DNA of 64,000 bases from Darksidea phi (GCA_030770425.1 JASJFT010000171.1:1-64000); one strand, 5' to 3'; numbered from the stretch's first letter, positions 23,701-35,952 are shown. Numbers and translations are program-made. Notes: generated by a model not told the origin, from the sequence alone.

Positions 23701-24268
23701 ATAATCCCGAGCCGATATGCCGCCTGTAGTTGCCAGATCTCCATACGTTGGGCTCGGGTCAGTGGAGAGGGGTGGAAAGAATGCAAGGCTGGTACGGTCC
23801 ATGTAAATCGGATTGGATAGACTATCGCTCAGGATGTATATTGCGTGGCAAGCCCAGATGGAGCCCGTATCCAATCCGTCCATTGCCCCACCGGAACCCT
23901 AACATTGCTGGAACCAAAGAGAATCTGGAACTAAATGCCTGCAAGAATGGTACATGGAAGGTGTAGTGGGCTCCCTCTAACCTTCGGTTGACGGACCGGG
24001 AGGTAATCGGTGAGAAAGAAAGTAACCGAAACCAAAGACCTTTGATAAATTTCAAAGTTTGTTCTGTGAAATACAGACCCCATGATGTGACGGGGCGTCC
24101 ATAGACAAGAAAACAATCAGTTGAAGAGAGCGACGGTGCGCCTTGGGCACCAACGCTCAACTCGGCAGTCTAGAGCTCGTATCGGTGGTCGGTTCATCGG
24201 AGTCGGTCGAATGGCGGCGGCCGTGTATGGACTAACTCTAGTCTCCCACGCGAAATACAGAGATGCGT
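20737..24268. other. Gene-poor stretch of 3.5 kb
   Basis: The downstream flank of the GGCT-like gene (+ strand) runs into the 3' side of the FKBP gene (- strand). ORFs of up to 209 codons (22353-22982 +) and 180 codons (21375-21917 +) lack domains, overlap ORFs in other frames and have unusual composition, so I do not call them. No tRNA, transposon or repeat was recognised. Confidence 0.45.
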
Positions 24269-25285
24269 TTATGCCTTCTTGCCGTTGATGGCCTTGAGCT
24301 CGACATCGCTATGACCAAATTAGCATGCTAGTCCGGTAGATCAAGGTCCTTTCCACGCTCGAGGGTAAATGATAAACGAGATTGGGTACGAAGAGGGTGC
24401 GTGCGGTTGCATGAACCCAGAGTGTGTAAGATGGCGGTCAGGAAGTGGTGCGATGTTGAATGGGGCAGATGACGAATGGCGTGAGAAAAATGCATGAGAT
24501 TCCTCAAGGGGCACTTACAAGATCAGCATGGCATTGGGAGGAATGTGGCCCGGGAAACCCCTAGAGAAGTCTGCTTAGCTGCGTTCTGTTCGATTTGAAG
24601 ATGCAAAATTGTTAAAGAGCCGGCGGGTGAATCAGTGTGCATAAGAGGTTGCAGGAAGCGTTTGGGTACGGTTGTGGGCGATGATGTCGGCAATGAACTC
24701 GGGTGTAGGGCCGGTGGTAGAGCACAGGGTCTGAACTTACCGGCTGCCGTAGCCATAGTCACTAATTCGAGCAACGTTAGTGACGGAGCTTAAGTGGGAA
24801 CCAAAAAAGCGCGATTACGTACGCTGTGATGGTCAAAGTTGCCTTCTCGCCTAGCGACATGGGTGCCGACGAGGCGGAGCCCAGAATGCCTTCATCCCAG
24901 CCTGTGCAAGGTCAATTTGTACCACTCTGCCAAATCGTGCAGGTTCTGGTGACGACATCGGTCGCAGAAGGGCGTACCTCGAATAACACGGCCGACGCCG
25001 ATTTCGGTGTTGAGATCGCCGCGGCCCACAGAAGAATCAAACCTAAGATCATCGCTCAGCACGGATCTCGAATATGTAGCCCATTAAGGCGGCGATCGAT
25101 GAACACTCACTGGGTTCCCTTCTTGTCCGGCTCGTTCTCGTCGTAGAGCCAACCTACATGCTTCGTTAGACTTTGGCTGGCGACACGTGAGGCTCTTTAC
25201 CTGTGTACTCCATCGAGACTTCGTCGTGCTTCTTGGGGATGTCGACGCCGTTCCCCTGCTTGATGATTTGCTTTTCGACAGCCAT
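24269..25285 (-). CDS. FKBP12-type peptidyl-prolyl cis-trans isomerase, 124 aa, seven exons
   Basis: Small immunophilin that isomerises X-Pro bonds and, in this family, binds FK506 and rapamycin. Exons on the minus strand: 25201-25285, 25111-25153, 24978-25042, 24901-24823, 24741-24761, 24519-24560, 24269-24308; the fifth is a 21-nt microexon. All junctions are GT/AG and phase-consistent. Joined, they give MAVEKQIIKQGNGVDIPKKH, then VSMEYTGWLYDENEPDKKG, FDSSVGRGDLNTEIGVGRVI, then RGWDEG, MSLGEKATLTITADYGYGSR, GFPGHIPPNAML and DVELKAINGKKA. The active-site residues Tyr (MEYTG), Asp (FDSS), Trp (GWDEG) and Tyr (DYGYG) are all present. Eight or so extra residues (ILGSASSAP) sit between GWDEG and MSLGEK compared with most FKBP12s. 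It is cytosolic, with no signal peptide. Confidence 0.92.
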
Positions 25286-27378
25286 GGCGCGGTGATTGAC
25301 GAGGTATAGAGACGAAGGGAAGTCGAGGGGATTGCTCAATTGATGGATGCTGCTAGCGCTAAAGGTTGTTACTGCGGGGCAGACCTCACGGGACGGGTAC
25401 TAGTGTGAACGTAGGAAAGTGTAAGAGGAGAACCTGGAGAGCAGTCAATTCAGGAGGGTGGACTCCGGCCTTTAAAAGGTAGGTGGGTGAGCTGGGCTTG
25501 GACCAGGAGGCTCTGTGGGGTGTATCTAGCTGGGGGCTTCCGATTTGCGCCAGGTTCCCATACGACCAGTAATGCAGAGGCCGTGGAACAGGTTGGCTCG
25601 AGGGTGTGCGTCGAGCACTCTAGCCCCTCGCATACGCAACTGTAGTCAGGACCTAACAGGCCGGTACCCGCCATTAGAGGCAGTCCGTCTCTCGGGGCAG
25701 CCCCCCCGATGCCCAGACCGTTTGAGGACAAGGACTGAGGCGAGTCTGGCCCACGGAACACAACCCTCATCCGCGATATCCCAGCTGACCAGCCTGCGAT
25801 TCGGCGGAGCCTGTCGAGCTACTCGTTGTCCATCTCCTCCCTGATCCATCGACGGCGACTGAGACACTCCCACTCTGCCACTTCACTTGCATCCCGAGAT
25901 ACCCCCCCACGCACTCAACCCCCCCTTCCCATGACACCTCACCGCCTGTGGACGTGAGACTTTTCCGCAAAGCACTCTTCACGTGTAGCTAAGCAGGTGG
26001 GGCGGTCGGGGTACGTATCTCGCCAAGTATCCCCGAGGCCAAGCGTCCATCAGCAGCACGGTTACTGGTGGCGCCCTCGTCAAAGTTTAGCTTTCTGCAC
26101 CATGTCGGTTGTCATGCGTGATGCCACGCCTTCTACTCGTCAGCCGTCGCACGGCATAGCCACAAATTCCCGATCCTATTGAACGATGCACCACTCCCGA
26201 CCGACTGTCAGAAAGCTTTTCGAACATTCCTGATGCTCTGCATAACGTCTTGCTATCAACCTCTAATCGGCGTACTGAGCAGCACGGCCAATGTCGACAG
26301 CCCAACCACATCCCGGCCTCGCATCTGATCTGCTATGTGTGACAAAGAGGCAATATCTCCCGAGATCAAAACCCACTGCTCGTATCGGAAACCCTTCGAA
26401 TGCGGGTACCTATTCGTGTTCGTTTTTATTTGGATTTGTGTAATGGAAGTCTCTCTTGCAAGGTCCGCACAGGGTTATCTGTGTTCCATATACCCCAAGG
26501 CCTGCCGATTACACATTAATATCGCCTCCCATAATGTCCTCAACGTCCGCTAAACGCGTAACACTCTCAACAATAGCTTCCTAGCATCCACACATTCCCT
26601 CCACTTAATATAGCACCCCAATAAGATTCGCTGCGGAAGACGGGCATTGTCCCGACTGTACGCCGGAACCGGTGGGTTGCACGGGGACCCAAAGCAGTAA
26701 TCCTTACGCCAGTCGTGCTTCTCGCGGCAAACGCTGCAACTCGAAACTCCGTTGTTCTCCGTAGCATTCAACGTTCGATTCGACGTTCGGTTCACCGGGG
26801 CTTGCAAGTTCGTCGTGTATCAGGTTTTCAATGACTAGGGCAATACGGAGTCCGATCTTGGGATGCGGCGTCGACGTAGATGCAGCGTACGTCCCCAATT
26901 GCCAACTCGCCCCTCAGCCGTCACACGTGATGTTTGTGGTGTTGCTCCGCCCAGCGCAGCCAGCCAAAAGGCGATCGAGCCCATGTGCGCATTGCTTGGG
27001 ATCCCAAATACTCGGGTTGGGCCCATTGGCACTCTCGGATTGGTCAACGACTTTGCGCGTGCAGCGGTTGGAACTCATTGCTATTGCTGGCAGAACACAC
27101 CCCACGCTTCTGACACGGATGGCTGTTTGAGAATGCCCCGAGACCTGCGGTCGACGGCATCAAACGGAGAAAGAAAGTGAAGCGTGTTTTCTAAATAAAA
27201 CTCTACATTGTGGTGAATTTGGTGGAGAGAGCCACGTCTCGCTTGCTGTGGACCCGGACGACGACGACGACACGCGCGATGGCAAGGGGTATTGCCGATC
27301 AACTGCATTAGTGCCGCACGTTGCTCCGAGGCCAATGGCGGCAGTTCCGCGTCCAACGCAAGGCTCGCTACAGCAGCT
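25286..27378. other. Gene-poor stretch between FKBP and histidinol phosphatase genes
   Basis: About 2.1 kb holding the FKBP promoter and the 3' flank of the histidinol phosphatase gene, both on the minus strand. Only short overlapping ORFs occur and none is recognised. Confidence 0.45.
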
Positions 27379-28408
27379 TCATCGAACCTTGTTCCAGAAG
27401 GGCAGCTGCACAAGCTCGTCAATGGCAATGCACGAGAAGCCTGCGTTGAAGCGCGTGTCCTTCGACATGGCGTCGCTATCGGCGTAGTAAACTTCCCTGA
27501 TACCTGCCTTCTCTATAAACTCTAGCAAACGGCCATAGTTGGTGCCGATTTGGCCGACGTCGTGGCTGTCATCACTCATCGCGAAACGACCGCCCATGCG
27601 AAGAAAGCGCTGCGATGAGAGTCAGAAAAAGTATACAAGAGGCGGAAGGCAAGCGCTGTGGCGGACCTCACAAATGGGCAAGCATGGGTAAGGCTCAGCA
27701 AGGCCTTTTCTCAGGCCTGACGAGTTCAGCTCCAGGATGCCGCCATAGGATGCAATGAATTTCAGGTTGCGCTCGATCCTCTCCCACACCCCCTTCATAT
27801 CTTTGAATTCCAGGTCACGATGGTCGCTCAGCAGCCGAATGAGATCGAAGTGTCCCACGACCGGCGGCTGGAGAGCTTGAAGCATCTCGTACTGAGAGTC
27901 GAAGTAGTCCTCGAAGAGCCTCTCATCCGTCCCTCCCGCCGCTTCCCGGGCCTTTTCATACGTAGCTCTATCAAAATCGATGGGATACGTATGAGTGTGG
28001 TGCACAGAGCCCATGAAAAAGTCGAAAGAGAACTTTGCGAGGATGTCGAGTATGGCTTGGAGGGTCGACGGTCTGATCCACTCTGACTCGAACCCGATCA
28101 GAATCTTGATTTGCGAGGAGTAGACTTTCTTGACACGGACTGCCTCGGTCAAGAAGTCATCGAAGAGCTTTGCGAGTGATTCTACAGTGTGGTCGTTCTT
28201 CTGTGCGATCAATCAGCCATAAAGCGACTACAGATACGCTCAACGTACACACCTCCTCTGGGTAAAAATCCTCAATCGGACGGGGAATATGCTCTGTCAG
28301 GGAGAAGGTATGGAATCCCTTGACTATGGCTGTCTGCACCATCTCCTCTAAGGTGTTCTTCGCATGGCCGCAAAATTGACCCGAGTGGCTGTGGTGAGTG
28401 TATGGCAT
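27379..28408 (-). CDS. HIS2: Histidinol-phosphatase (PHP family), 306 aa, three exons
   Basis: Dephosphorylates L-histidinol phosphate in histidine biosynthesis; a metal-dependent PHP-fold enzyme. Exons on the minus strand: 28253-28408, 27667-28200, 27379-27609. The N-terminus MPYTHHSHSGQFCGHAKN carries the HxH metal-binding motif, followed by FSLTEHIPRP, then IGFESEWIRP, MGSVHHTHTYPIDFDR, VVGHFDLIRLL and MGGRFAMSDDSHDVGQIG, all metal-site motifs of the family in order. The second donor (gag|GTCCGC) is weak but gives the family-like ICERFLRMGGRF without a frame break; the stronger-looking GTGAGG five bases earlier breaks the frame. The length matches fungal HIS2 enzymes. Cytosolic. Confidence 0.93.
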
Positions 28409-31400
28409 GTCGGTCGGATAGGTAGTGAGGCGAGATAGGGCGAAACAGTCGTAGGTGTTTCGGAAGCTATCTATTCCTGAAAGTGTCTATATGGAGAGTT
28501 TTCGGGTCAATTCAATACCCTTTCCTTTTTCTTTCAAGAAAAAATAAATAATAAAAAATGAAGCACCGGGTGGGGGTACCGTGGATTCAAAGCGTGGTGG
28601 CGGTAACGTACCATAGAACCACCATCCGAAGGTGCATTGATGTGTGGTGGAAACCGCGAATTGGGAGCAAAGTGGGGTGTGGGAGAGTAATGTCAGCCCT
28701 CCGAATCATGGTCGGTCTGCCCAATGAAGATAGCCCGAACCCCACGTGCCGGAAACATGAAAAAGGATCCTACGTCCTCTACACAAGATACAAGCCATGT
28801 CTGTATTGGGGTGTTTCAAAAAGAGTTTGCAATGCGTCTGTGTCCCAGGTCACGTGCTAGCGCGTCACTAAAGCCCACGAGGTGTTTCTCCACCGCACTA
28901 CTTGCCCAACCTCAAAAAATTCGCACAAATCATTATCCTGCACCAATCCATCTCTTCCAAGCATCAACATCCCACTTTCGTCAACTCGAACCTCTGCATC
29001 TACCTAGCGTTGTTGCTCTATATGAGGTCCTTCATTGATCGTCATTTTCATCGAAAAAAAGCAAGCTTCAATGTAGTTCGCACCTATAACCGCCGCCGTT
29101 CTGACGGAAGGCGATGTAAAGAATGGAATGGATCCTCATCTGCCATACTGAGGCTGGGATACGAGGTTGACGAAACTGATCTTGCGGGGTGTCAGTACCA
29201 ATAATTTCGTATTAGAAGAGCTGCTGTCTCCCCGTTGCAACGCAGCTGTACTCTCGGCTATTTATACTTTGCTCAATGATGGCCTTGGTAGCAATCTCGC
29301 TACTATCTTGGTACCTACTTACATCCGAAGAAGTCGTTGTCTCAACGCTTTTCGACTTAACTAGGCTTACGCCAGAAACGATACGCAGCTTTTATTGAAT
29401 GCTACCTCAGAGACGTATCTTCAAACAATGGCCACCCTAACAAGAAGCATGTCGACTTCTGCTTTAATTCTTCGGAGAACTCGCTGGCCTTTCCCTCCTT
29501 CTATTTTTAGAAGGAACACAGTCGGTGCCCGAAGTTTAATCCGCTTGTAGCTCATTTTATACATGGCTTGACACGGTTCTGGTGTCGTCTTTTTTAACGC
29601 TGTTCGGTGCTGCTGATCGCAGAATTCAATAAGAGAAAACCGCCATGTGGACGAATGCCTTACTGATGACGCCTTCAACATTCGGGAGCAAGACTCCGGA
29701 CCCAACATAGACATAATGGCCTACTCCACGTATATCCTCGTGGGCAAAGACCTGGAAGCCCTCTCGAACTACACGACTCTTGTCGGACGCGAACCGCACC
29801 CCTCAGCCCATCTTCTAGCATTTTATTGTCAACGGACTACCTATGACCGCAGGTTGATGGGCCTACCAGCATGTCAAGGACAGGAGCAAGGAAACAGTGG
29901 GTTGAGCTGTGAATGTGAGCAGCAGCGCTGTTGCCGACTGTGCTTATCCCATCGCCAACACCCATCGCACCGCTATAGTAACCAACCGCATCTATATACC
30001 CTATATAAATCCCGTTGCTAAGTACCTTTCTGCCGCTATGCTCATCTAGCTCATTGAGACATGTACGTATTTAGATTTCGCTCGTCCTGGTCATAAACTT
30101 CTACATATATAGTAGCAGCAAAAAAAGGGCTTGAGGAACTCGTCTGTGAACTCCATTTAAAAGCATCCAGTGCCATGGGCAAGCCTTCTCCGACGCCAGC
30201 GGCGCACCGTCCAACCGCAATAAAATGCGAGCGTTCGGCACTTCTAACAACCAGCGACAGTCAGCTCCTCCAGAATTGTCGAACAATAGGAAGAAAGGGA
30301 GAAAAATAGGTCCCGACGTCCGCCAAAACAACAGTGGGCAATTCTTCCCCGGTAGCGGACCATCATGTAGGCGCGCTGGACCGACCCCTCAGCAGGTAAA
30401 TCCGCAGTCGCGTGTCTCTAAGAAACCCATAAAGTGCCATTCCAACATCACCAGAACGCTCATCTCCGAGATGCATAGCACACGGCAAACGAAATATTCG
30501 CCATCCCTCAAACAACATTCGCCAAAGCCGCTCGTTCCAGCTCATCTTATTTTCAATGAATAAACCCTGACCCCCCAACCGCCCCATCTCGCACCCAATT
30601 CAGGTAGTCGATCAACGATCAAGACTCAGGCTTACGTTTAGGGGGATGCCATGCGACCAGCTCTGTAGGAAATTACACCTTCAATGTGACGTCTGGGCTG
30701 CATCCTCGACGGTTTGTTAATGCGCCGTTGCTGTGCCGCTGCTTTCGCGCTAAGCCGTGTCGTTAGAAACCCCTCGGGATTCTCCTGACTTTAAACGCGC
30801 AATCCTGCTCGTGTGACTTCACGATCGCTGCGCGTCGATTCGCTATTAAGACTTATTTGATTCCTTTATTCATTTGTACCAAGAGTTTGCTGCGCAATGG
30901 TGTACGGATGTCGTCAAATCAACCCACCACATGAAACAATCCAAATAATAAGCTTAAAAATTTGTCTTGCAGAGCGGCGACATACCGGCTGGGCGTTTGT
31001 TATTGTTTGCCGGGCGTAAGCCCGAAGCGAAGCGTTGTCACGCGCAGACCACGCGCTCAAGTCGCACGCGAGAGTAGGGATTGGAAATGGAGTCTCGACA
31101 AACTAATTCAAGCTTCACTACCACATGCACATCACGGTGAAAAGTGTCATCACTGAAAAAATCTATTCTCTAAAGAAATAAAGACTATATAATAAAATAT
31201 TTACTGCACACCAAGCATGGACTGGTATAAAACCTCCCCCAGTTATCCATAGAAAAAAAGAGAAGACGCAGACTAGTACGCTTTCAGAAGGCAGGGTAAT
31301 GAATGCTCCAGCACGCTAAATGTGGGATATCAGGGCATGACATCGTAAGAGTAGACCGGCTCCAGGCTGCAGTTCATCGAGAGAGTGACAAGTTGAGAGC

Positions 31401-31649
31401 GGCAGCACAATGCAAGGCGGGGCGGGGCGTGTCGGTAAAGTATAGGGTAGAATAGAACTGAATTGCCTGCGACACTGTCTACCCCGCCATTACATGTAAC
31501 AATAACTTCTGTTCTCTTGTCGTTGGTCCCCTCGGACCTCTGCGAAAGTGGTATCTTAAATTGCGAGATGCTTCGCGCTCCAAATCTTCCCAACACCAGA
31601 ACAGGGTAAACATTAAGTCGATATATAGATTAGGTTGTGGGCACATCGC
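28409..31649. other. Gene-poor stretch of 3.2 kb
   Basis: It contains the histidinol phosphatase promoter side (A-rich run 28530-28560) and AT-rich patches at about 29200-29400 and 30840-31230. ORFs of about 124 and 112 codons (29647-30021 and 30225-30563, both +) show no domain and are not called. No tRNA or transposon was recognised. Confidence 0.45.
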
Positions 31650-32531
31650 TTAAGCACGAATGTGTTGGTGGCGGCGGCGGTGACGGTATCCATGCGGCTG
31701 GACGGTGGTGTAGGCATACACAGTCTCGAAGACCGTCTTGATGTTGCCGTCGCTGGACAATTTCGGCGCATCAGTGACCGCAGCGGCGGCAACATCGGGC
31801 TCCGGAACGTAAGCAGGTGCTGTGGTGGTAGGAACAGGTGCTTCCTTGGACGGCTTGGGCTTGGGCTTGTCCTCAGTGTGACCTTTGGATGGCTGCGGCT
31901 TAGACTCCTCGCCTGGTGCCTCCCCACCACACATGTAGAAGTCGAGGTTGGCGTCATTGTCGCAGGTCTTCGTTGCGATGTCGTCCCACTGGACGTACGA
32001 GTGGGGTGAGCATTCGGCCTCGTTGGAGCAGCTGATGATGGGGCAGTGCGCGCCATCCGCACCGGCGGTAGTGAACTTTCCGTCGTGGTTGCCAGATACC
32101 AGGTAGTATCCCTCTTTCCTGGTAGGGCAGTCTCCCTTGCCGCAGTTGACGTAAGAGACGTCGAGCGAGTTGAAATCGTATTTGTGTCCGATGCTGTTAT
32201 CCTCGATACGGTATTCCAGCTGCGTTATGCTGCCCTCGCTCTTGCAATCCTCTTCCTGGGAGAGCTTGATGGAAACACCACCAATTGCCACTTTCCTGAA
32301 GTTCTCCTGATAGATGCCTCCTGGTTCAATGATGGCGGGTGCCTGGAACGCACAGTCGTTGGAGGTGTCATCGGAGTCGACCGACCAAGCATAGACGGGA
32401 TAACTGCAGCGGTTGATGACGCGAGCCCTCGGCATGGACGCGTCGCAGGTCGAATTGAAGTTGTAGGTCTTGGCGTTGGCAGAAACGGTTGCGCTGAGAG
32501 CGGCCGCGGCGGCGAGTAGAAGGAGCTGCAT
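31650..32531 (-). CDS. Secreted BYS1-domain protein, 293 aa
   Basis: Single exon. A signal peptide (MQLLLLAAAAALSATVSANA) is followed by a cysteine-rich BYS1 domain (about residues 20-205; ARVINRCSYPVYAWSVDSD, QLEYRIEDN, DVSYVNCGKGDCP, CPIISCSNEAECSP). This resembles the Blastomyces yeast-phase-specific protein 1 / thaumatin-like secreted family of unknown biochemical role. A Lys/Pro/Ser-rich linker and a basic His/Arg tail (YRHRRRHQHIRA) close the protein; there is no hydrophobic C-terminus for a GPI anchor. The start is the ATG at 32531; upstream in-frame extension begins only at a TTG and would bury the signal peptide. Likely extracellular or wall-associated. Confidence 0.85.
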   Translation of the reverse strand: MQLLLLAAAAALSATVSANAKTYNFNSTCDASMPRARVINRCSYPVYAWSVDSDDTSNDCAFQAPAIIEPGGIYQENFRKVAIGGVSIKLSQEEDCKSEGSITQLEYRIEDNSIGHKYDFNSLDVSYVNCGKGDCPTRKEGYYLVSGNHDGKFTTAGADGAHCPIISCSNEAECSPHSYVQWDDIATKTCDNDANLDFYMCGGEAPGEESKPQPSKGHTEDKPKPKPSKEAPVPTTTAPAYVPEPDVAAAAVTDAPKLSSDGNIKTVFETVYAYTTVQPHGYRHRRRHQHIRA

Positions 32532-34512
32532 GTTGACGGATGGGTGGTAAGACAAGTGCTCAAGTATAAGACGAAGCTTTGGACTCGTAAAGATGAGATG
32601 TCAAAGAGCGAATGCTGATAGCTGAAAGAGTGAAGCTATACAGCGGCAACGAAGGCTGAGGAGTCCTGCTTTGTGCGGTGAGAGAGAGAATCGGGAGAGA
32701 TGGGGACGATGGCTTAATAACAGGTCAGCCATGCCACGCCCAGGCCAGGGACCCATCTGCCATGGATGCCATGGAGCGAATGGCTGATCAGCTCGCGCGT
32801 CTGTTCAGAACCTTGCAAGACGTTGTGGCGGACCGGAAAGCTGCACGGATGAAGTGTTGGTCCGTAAAGGGCATAGCGGTGGACCGGCTACGCAGGGGCA
32901 GGGCCAATCGGACGCATGCTGTCCCTGATCGGCAGGCGCTGCCGGATAAAGCTCGAGAAAGGAGAAAATTACGATGAAGGTTGTGATGACCGTGTCAGGT
33001 CTGCCGTCCAGGGCTTCCCAGCAGGCGCTCAATGTTTTCTGCTTGAGCATTGTCTGCGAGGCGAAGCGTTGCACCATGACGACACAGCAGAGGCTGATGG
33101 CTAGGCGCAGATGCCGAGTCTGCGTCTGCAGACACGTTGGGCGATTGAGTTTGCGCTGCGCTGAACTGCCATTACGCGCTCCTTTAGAGGAGCACTCCGA
33201 AATGAGGCACCCTTGGCGAGGCTCGACTTGATCCTAGACAGAGGCTCTGGGGTCGCGAGCGGGTATGGAAAGGGGCCACTTTGTTGGTCAACCATGTGTC
33301 GCAGTCGCTCGGACGTGGCACTTTGACACACTCTTTCTGTGGACGTGAAAAACGTGTCGCCGTCTGGCACGGTCAATCTCCAGTGCATGGCAAGCCGTCG
33401 TGAAAGGTCGGCAGATTGACCATGGTATCGATAACGGCGGTTCATGTTTGTGCTGTCGCCAGAGCCGAAGCGGGTGAGGAGGAGGCCCGTCCACAAGTAA
33501 TTTCCCGTGCACCGACCAGCCGAGCGCGCTCCAAGATGAAAATCAAGATGAGATCAATAAAGCTGCGAATGATCATCGTCCTCTGGGTTTCCTCTTTCTC
33601 ACTGAGTCGTTTCTTGGGGTAGAATGCGGAGTGCGTGGCTCCGAGGTTGCAGCTACACGCACACGAGCTGACACGATGCTGTCGTGGCATCGTAAATGAT
33701 GGGCTTTTGGCGAGGAGCATCTTGGCAAAAGCGCCTCTCAACGTCGAGTGCGAGCCCTGATCTGCGCGCAAGAGATGATGTTGGGTGCTGGCGCTGGCGC
33801 ATAGACTGCGGGTGGAGGAGTGCTCGTCAGAGCAGTGTTGAGAGGTTTTGTTCTGTTGGGGTGCGCACAGCGGTTCACGGCAGGCACCACCTCTGAGCGT
33901 CACGTGCAGCATCGAGCGTTTGTACACATACATTTCTAGGGGCTGCTTTAAGACGATGCTGGGCGATAACTTTCCCAGCATCATACCAGACTTGGCTCCT
34001 GGGCCAATCGCAAAAAGTCATCGCCTCCAGCCACGAGGACCAACACAGTAGCGGTAAGCTCTTACGCTACAAAACATAGCTCGTCTCAATGAGCTAAAGG
34101 CGCTAAACAGCAGAACTTTCGTTACGATACCCCCTTTGCCATGGACGCAAATGCCGATGTTTTCCTCCGGCATGTCGGTTCATGCCAAAGAAAACCCCCC
34201 CGCCGTTGCGTACATACCATAGATGTGCACATACTCAGTACGCCGATTAGAGCATGACTTTCGCTGATCTTTGCTATAAGATATTACTTAAACTTATGGA
34301 CCAACACCCACAACCTTATCATCACTTGACAATCCAAAAAGCCTCAGTATTCCGGAATAGCGATCACCTAATTGGTCGAAACAGGAACTAACTCCGCTGC
34401 CGTTCGCAGCAATAACGCCTCGGCTCTTCGGAAAGAGGATAACTCCATATCCAAAGACGAAGGCAATCAGAACCATGATTGCAGTCCATCGCTACCTTCC
34501 TAGATTTCATGT
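32532..34512. other. Gene-poor stretch, nothing recognised
   Basis: About 2 kb upstream of the BYS1 gene. Overlapping short ORFs on both strands (largest 180 codons, 33442-33984 -) lack domain signals. It passes into decayed sequence with a subtilase relic from about 34.5 kb. Confidence 0.45.
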
Positions 34513-35260
34513 TCATGAGTGGACCGAGTGAGTACTCATCTCGGCTGAATGCGGTAATCCATGATGCTTGAGATGAATATCGTCGCCAGCGTATTGTGTC
34601 AAGGAACACCCTGGACTCAACGCCTCTGTTAATGCTGCTGTAATTTCAGATTCCTCTGATGGGAATCCCGGAGAAAGGGAGATGATGTGCACTCCTTTCT
34701 TCACCGCCCATCGAACAGCCTATGTGGTTTCTATGTCGGTGGGTGGCACCTTACTAGGTCGGTATCTTGCGGGCTTACTTTGCCGATGTTTGTGATATTC
34801 TCTTGATTGAATTGATCTTTCGTCTCCCGAACTTCGCCAAGAGTATTTGTTTGTTTGGATATTTATAGTGGGAGTTTCTTTTGTAAGGTCCACATGAAAC
34901 ACAGCAGGAGTTTGCACACAGTAGAGGTGCTATACCCATACCTTACACAGGATAACAGAGCTGCAGAGCTGTACACAATACTGCCGATCGTGAGGGATGT
35001 TCACGACAAACGTGGTGATGTTTGGAACATTGACAGGTGGTTGAGAACCCCAACAGTGGTAGCGAAGACGCAGCACCATTGATACACTGCGCACACTTCT
35101 GCCCGCAGTACTTCGCCAAGGGTATCACCAACCCAACTTCGACTCATATTCCTTTCCCTATGGAGTTGTAGAGTTTTTTATCAACGAGTCATTCCGTGCC
35201 ACACCGGTGTCTATCACCGCCATCTGTATCCTCTCCTGTCTTCAGATAGGATGTCTATTA
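34513..35260 (-). pseudogene. Subtilisin-like (S8) serine protease relic
   Basis: Two subtilase motifs survive on the minus strand at roughly the expected distance. At about 35200-35235 the frame reads RIQMAVIDTGV, the strand carrying the catalytic Asp. At 34719-34660 it reads AVRWAVKKGVHIISLSPGF, the central strand region of S8 domains in fungal subtilases. Between and around them are stop codons (for example TAG at 34720-34722 directly before AVRW, and a TAG about 20 codons after IDTGV) and frame changes, and no convincing HGT or GTS motif for the other catalytic residues. The TAG before AVRW could instead be a splice acceptor, but the remaining damage makes an intact gene unlikely. Inference: dead protease gene. 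Confidence 0.6.
34855..34930 (+). repeat. Inverted repeat, left arm
   Basis: This arm matches the reverse complement of 35317-35391. In the best-aligned 52 columns (starting at AGTGGGAG) there are 5 mismatches, four of them transitions. The arms flank about 385 bases that include the surviving IDTGV motif of the subtilase relic. Confidence 0.75.
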
Positions 35261-35952
35261 GAATTTACATTTTGCCTCTCTGTGAAAATATTAGTACCGT
35301 ACTATAATCTTGGTTTGCACCTCTACTTGTACAAACTCCTACTGTGTTTCGTGTGGACATTACAAAAGAGACTCCCACTGTGCAAATCCAAGCCAAAGAA
35401 TCTTGGTTTAGGTCTTACTGTTCCTCTTTGGCCAAGATATTATCTATCTCCAAGTAGCCGAAAAGAGTCCCAACGTAAGTATCCGTATCCAGGTAGGTTT
35501 CTTCTCCCCCAACCCAGCAGCCGCCGGTTCGCCTCGGCACCGACATTGATGTCAAATGCATTTAAGAAAATTATCAGTGACTGCCATACCGAATGCGGTG
35601 GAAACTATAAGTTCGGAGTCCGTATTTCGACGGAACGGGGATTACCTCCTAACACAAAGAGGCATAGGGCAGAGAGGACATGGGAAGTCACTCGCCCACC
35701 ATGACTTTGGATATCAAGCTGTGCGATTATGCAAGCACTATGAACCAATGCTTAGATCCTCCAAGTCGATGTTCAATGCCCTGTGAACAGCCCATCTCGA
35801 AACCTTTCCTAAGGGCAGTTCCAACGACGGCGAGATTCAGTCGCTAGATAAACGTCCCGGGCCTCAATAAGAATGCCAGCCGGCCATCCCACCCATCATT
35901 TGATCCCCACATCGACCAAGATTTCGCTTCCTACTCATGTCTTCCCCCTCAA
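35261..35952. other. Intergenic flank
   Basis: Apart from the repeat arm, nothing is recognised. The region carries the 3' flank of the surface-protein gene. Confidence 0.4.
35317..35391 (-). repeat. Inverted repeat, right arm
   Basis: Partner of the arm at 34855-34930 in opposite orientation. Similarity fades outside both arms, so this is either the end of a foldback/MITE-like element or two fragments of a dispersed repeat. No target-site duplication was recognised. Confidence 0.75.

Noticed and set aside
26760..26800. GTTCGATTCGACGTTCGGTTC as a tRNA T arm
   Set aside because: No acceptor, D or anticodon stems can be formed around it.
31613..32062. 149-codon Ser/Thr/Pro-rich minus-strand ORF
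   Set aside because: It lies in another frame of the BYS1 gene, which has a signal peptide and a domain; this is a shadow.
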